Of a stretch of 5,873 nt of DNA, positions 5,811-5,873 are shown piece by piece (within the stretch, counting starts at the first letter, position 1; each line of letters begins with the position of its first letter). The stretch spans positions 1 to 5,873 of the forward strand of contig JAEYYZ010000003.1 of the NCBI GenBank assembly GCA_023428185.1, read 5' to 3'. The DNA is from Actinomycetes bacterium. GTDB taxonomy: Bacteria > Actinomycetota > Actinomycetes > Actinomycetales > Demequinaceae. A model generated the notes under the pieces. The model was not told where the DNA came from. It worked only from the letters and a program-made list of their open reading frames with translations, and did not search any database. The translations under genes and the position numbers were made by a program.

Positions 5811-5873
5811 GGTGTCTCCTTCAGTGTCGTCCATCACCCACGTGCCCTCAAGCCCCGAGAACGAGGACCGCAC
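5289..5873 (-). CDS. lysC: Aspartokinase, C-terminal regulatory part (5' end outside window)
   Basis: Aspartokinase makes L-aspartyl 4-phosphate from aspartate and ATP, the feedback-controlled first step of the aspartate family pathway. Only the last 194 codons are present. The frame is open to the window edge: the GTG at 5871-5873 is an internal valine codon (VRSSFSGLEGTWV matches the usual end of the kinase domain), not a start. What remains is the tandem ACT regulatory region. ACT1 covers about residues 37-101 (AKITVIGIPDVPGSAARLF, then NIDMIVQNVS and GVTDISFTLP). ACT2 covers about 118-185 (GKISLVGAGM, then VNIEMITTSDIRIS). The protein ends VVYGGSGR, very like Corynebacterium LysC (VVYAGTGR from memory). 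In that family lysine and threonine bind at the ACT interface. The stop overlaps the asd start by 4 nt. Confidence 0.95.
   Translation of the reverse strand: MRSSFSGLEGTWVMDDTEGDTMEEPIIAGVAHDRSEAKITVIGIPDVPGSAARLFEAVARADVNIDMIVQNVSATETGVTDISFTLPATSLDEARAAIEADREGIGYADLVVDDTIGKISLVGAGMRASSGVSAKFFAALRDAKVNIEMITTSDIRISVVTRADRLDDAVRAVHSAFGLDSEHGEAVVYGGSGR
5816..5821 (-). promoter_or_regulatory. Internal ribosome-binding site for the LysC beta subunit
   Basis: The minus strand reads AAGGAG, then ACACC, then ATG at 5810. This is a consensus Shine-Dalgarno inside lysC, in the linker between kinase and ACT regions where the beta subunit starts in related genera. Confidence 0.7.

Noticed and set aside
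5289..5873. Reading lysC as a complete 194-aa gene starting at the terminal GTG
   Set aside because: The residues after that GTG match the interior of aspartokinase just after the kinase domain, so the gene is cut by the window edge.

Overview
The window looks like chromosomal DNA from a high-GC actinobacterium, probably Micrococcales-like. This rests on GC-rich codon use, an actinobacterial-type (Streptomyces-like) xylose isomerase ending in LLGARG, and the lysC-asd gene pair with an internal lysC start as in Corynebacterium. The organism assignment is inference; no marker gene is present.

Left part (1-4000): a complete xylose-utilisation locus. On the minus strand xylA (xylose isomerase, 1478-2671) and xylB (xylulokinase, 35-1462) form a two-gene operon with a 15-nt gap, followed by a terminator-like hairpin (1-27) cut by the window edge. 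Divergently, on the plus strand, lies a ROK-family repressor (2792-4000), best read as XylR. The 120-bp region between xylA and xylR holds a near-consensus xylA promoter (TTGACA, 17 bp, TATGTT). It also holds a 10-of-12 direct repeat at 33-bp spacing that brackets the promoter, an AACCAAC motif placed almost symmetrically before both genes, and a five-codon leader ORF overlapping the xylR GTG start. XylA converts D-xylose to D-xylulose, XylB phosphorylates it to xylulose 5-phosphate for the pentose phosphate pathway, and the ROK protein presumably represses the operon until xylose is present. No xylose transporter is in the window.

Middle (4001-4251): a non-coding gap between the convergent xylR and asd genes. 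It has a C-rich tract (G-quadruplex motif on the minus strand), then a 175-bp element made of two symmetric 51-bp inverted arms around a structured 73-nt centre, then a small hairpin. This is the least explained DNA of the window. It could be a MITE-like mobile remnant or an elaborate bidirectional termination/RNA structure.

Right part (4252-5873): on the minus strand, asd (aspartate-semialdehyde dehydrogenase) preceded by the 3' part of lysC (aspartokinase), with a 4-nt ATGA overlap. Inside lysC a strong Shine-Dalgarno and ATG at 5810 match the internal start that makes the regulatory beta subunit in Corynebacterium. These genes perform the first two steps of lysine/threonine/methionine/diaminopimelate synthesis.

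All protein-coding content is recognisable and ordinary. The observations worth following are the arrangement of the divergent regulatory region and the inverted-repeat element. No clearly new protein system is visible.
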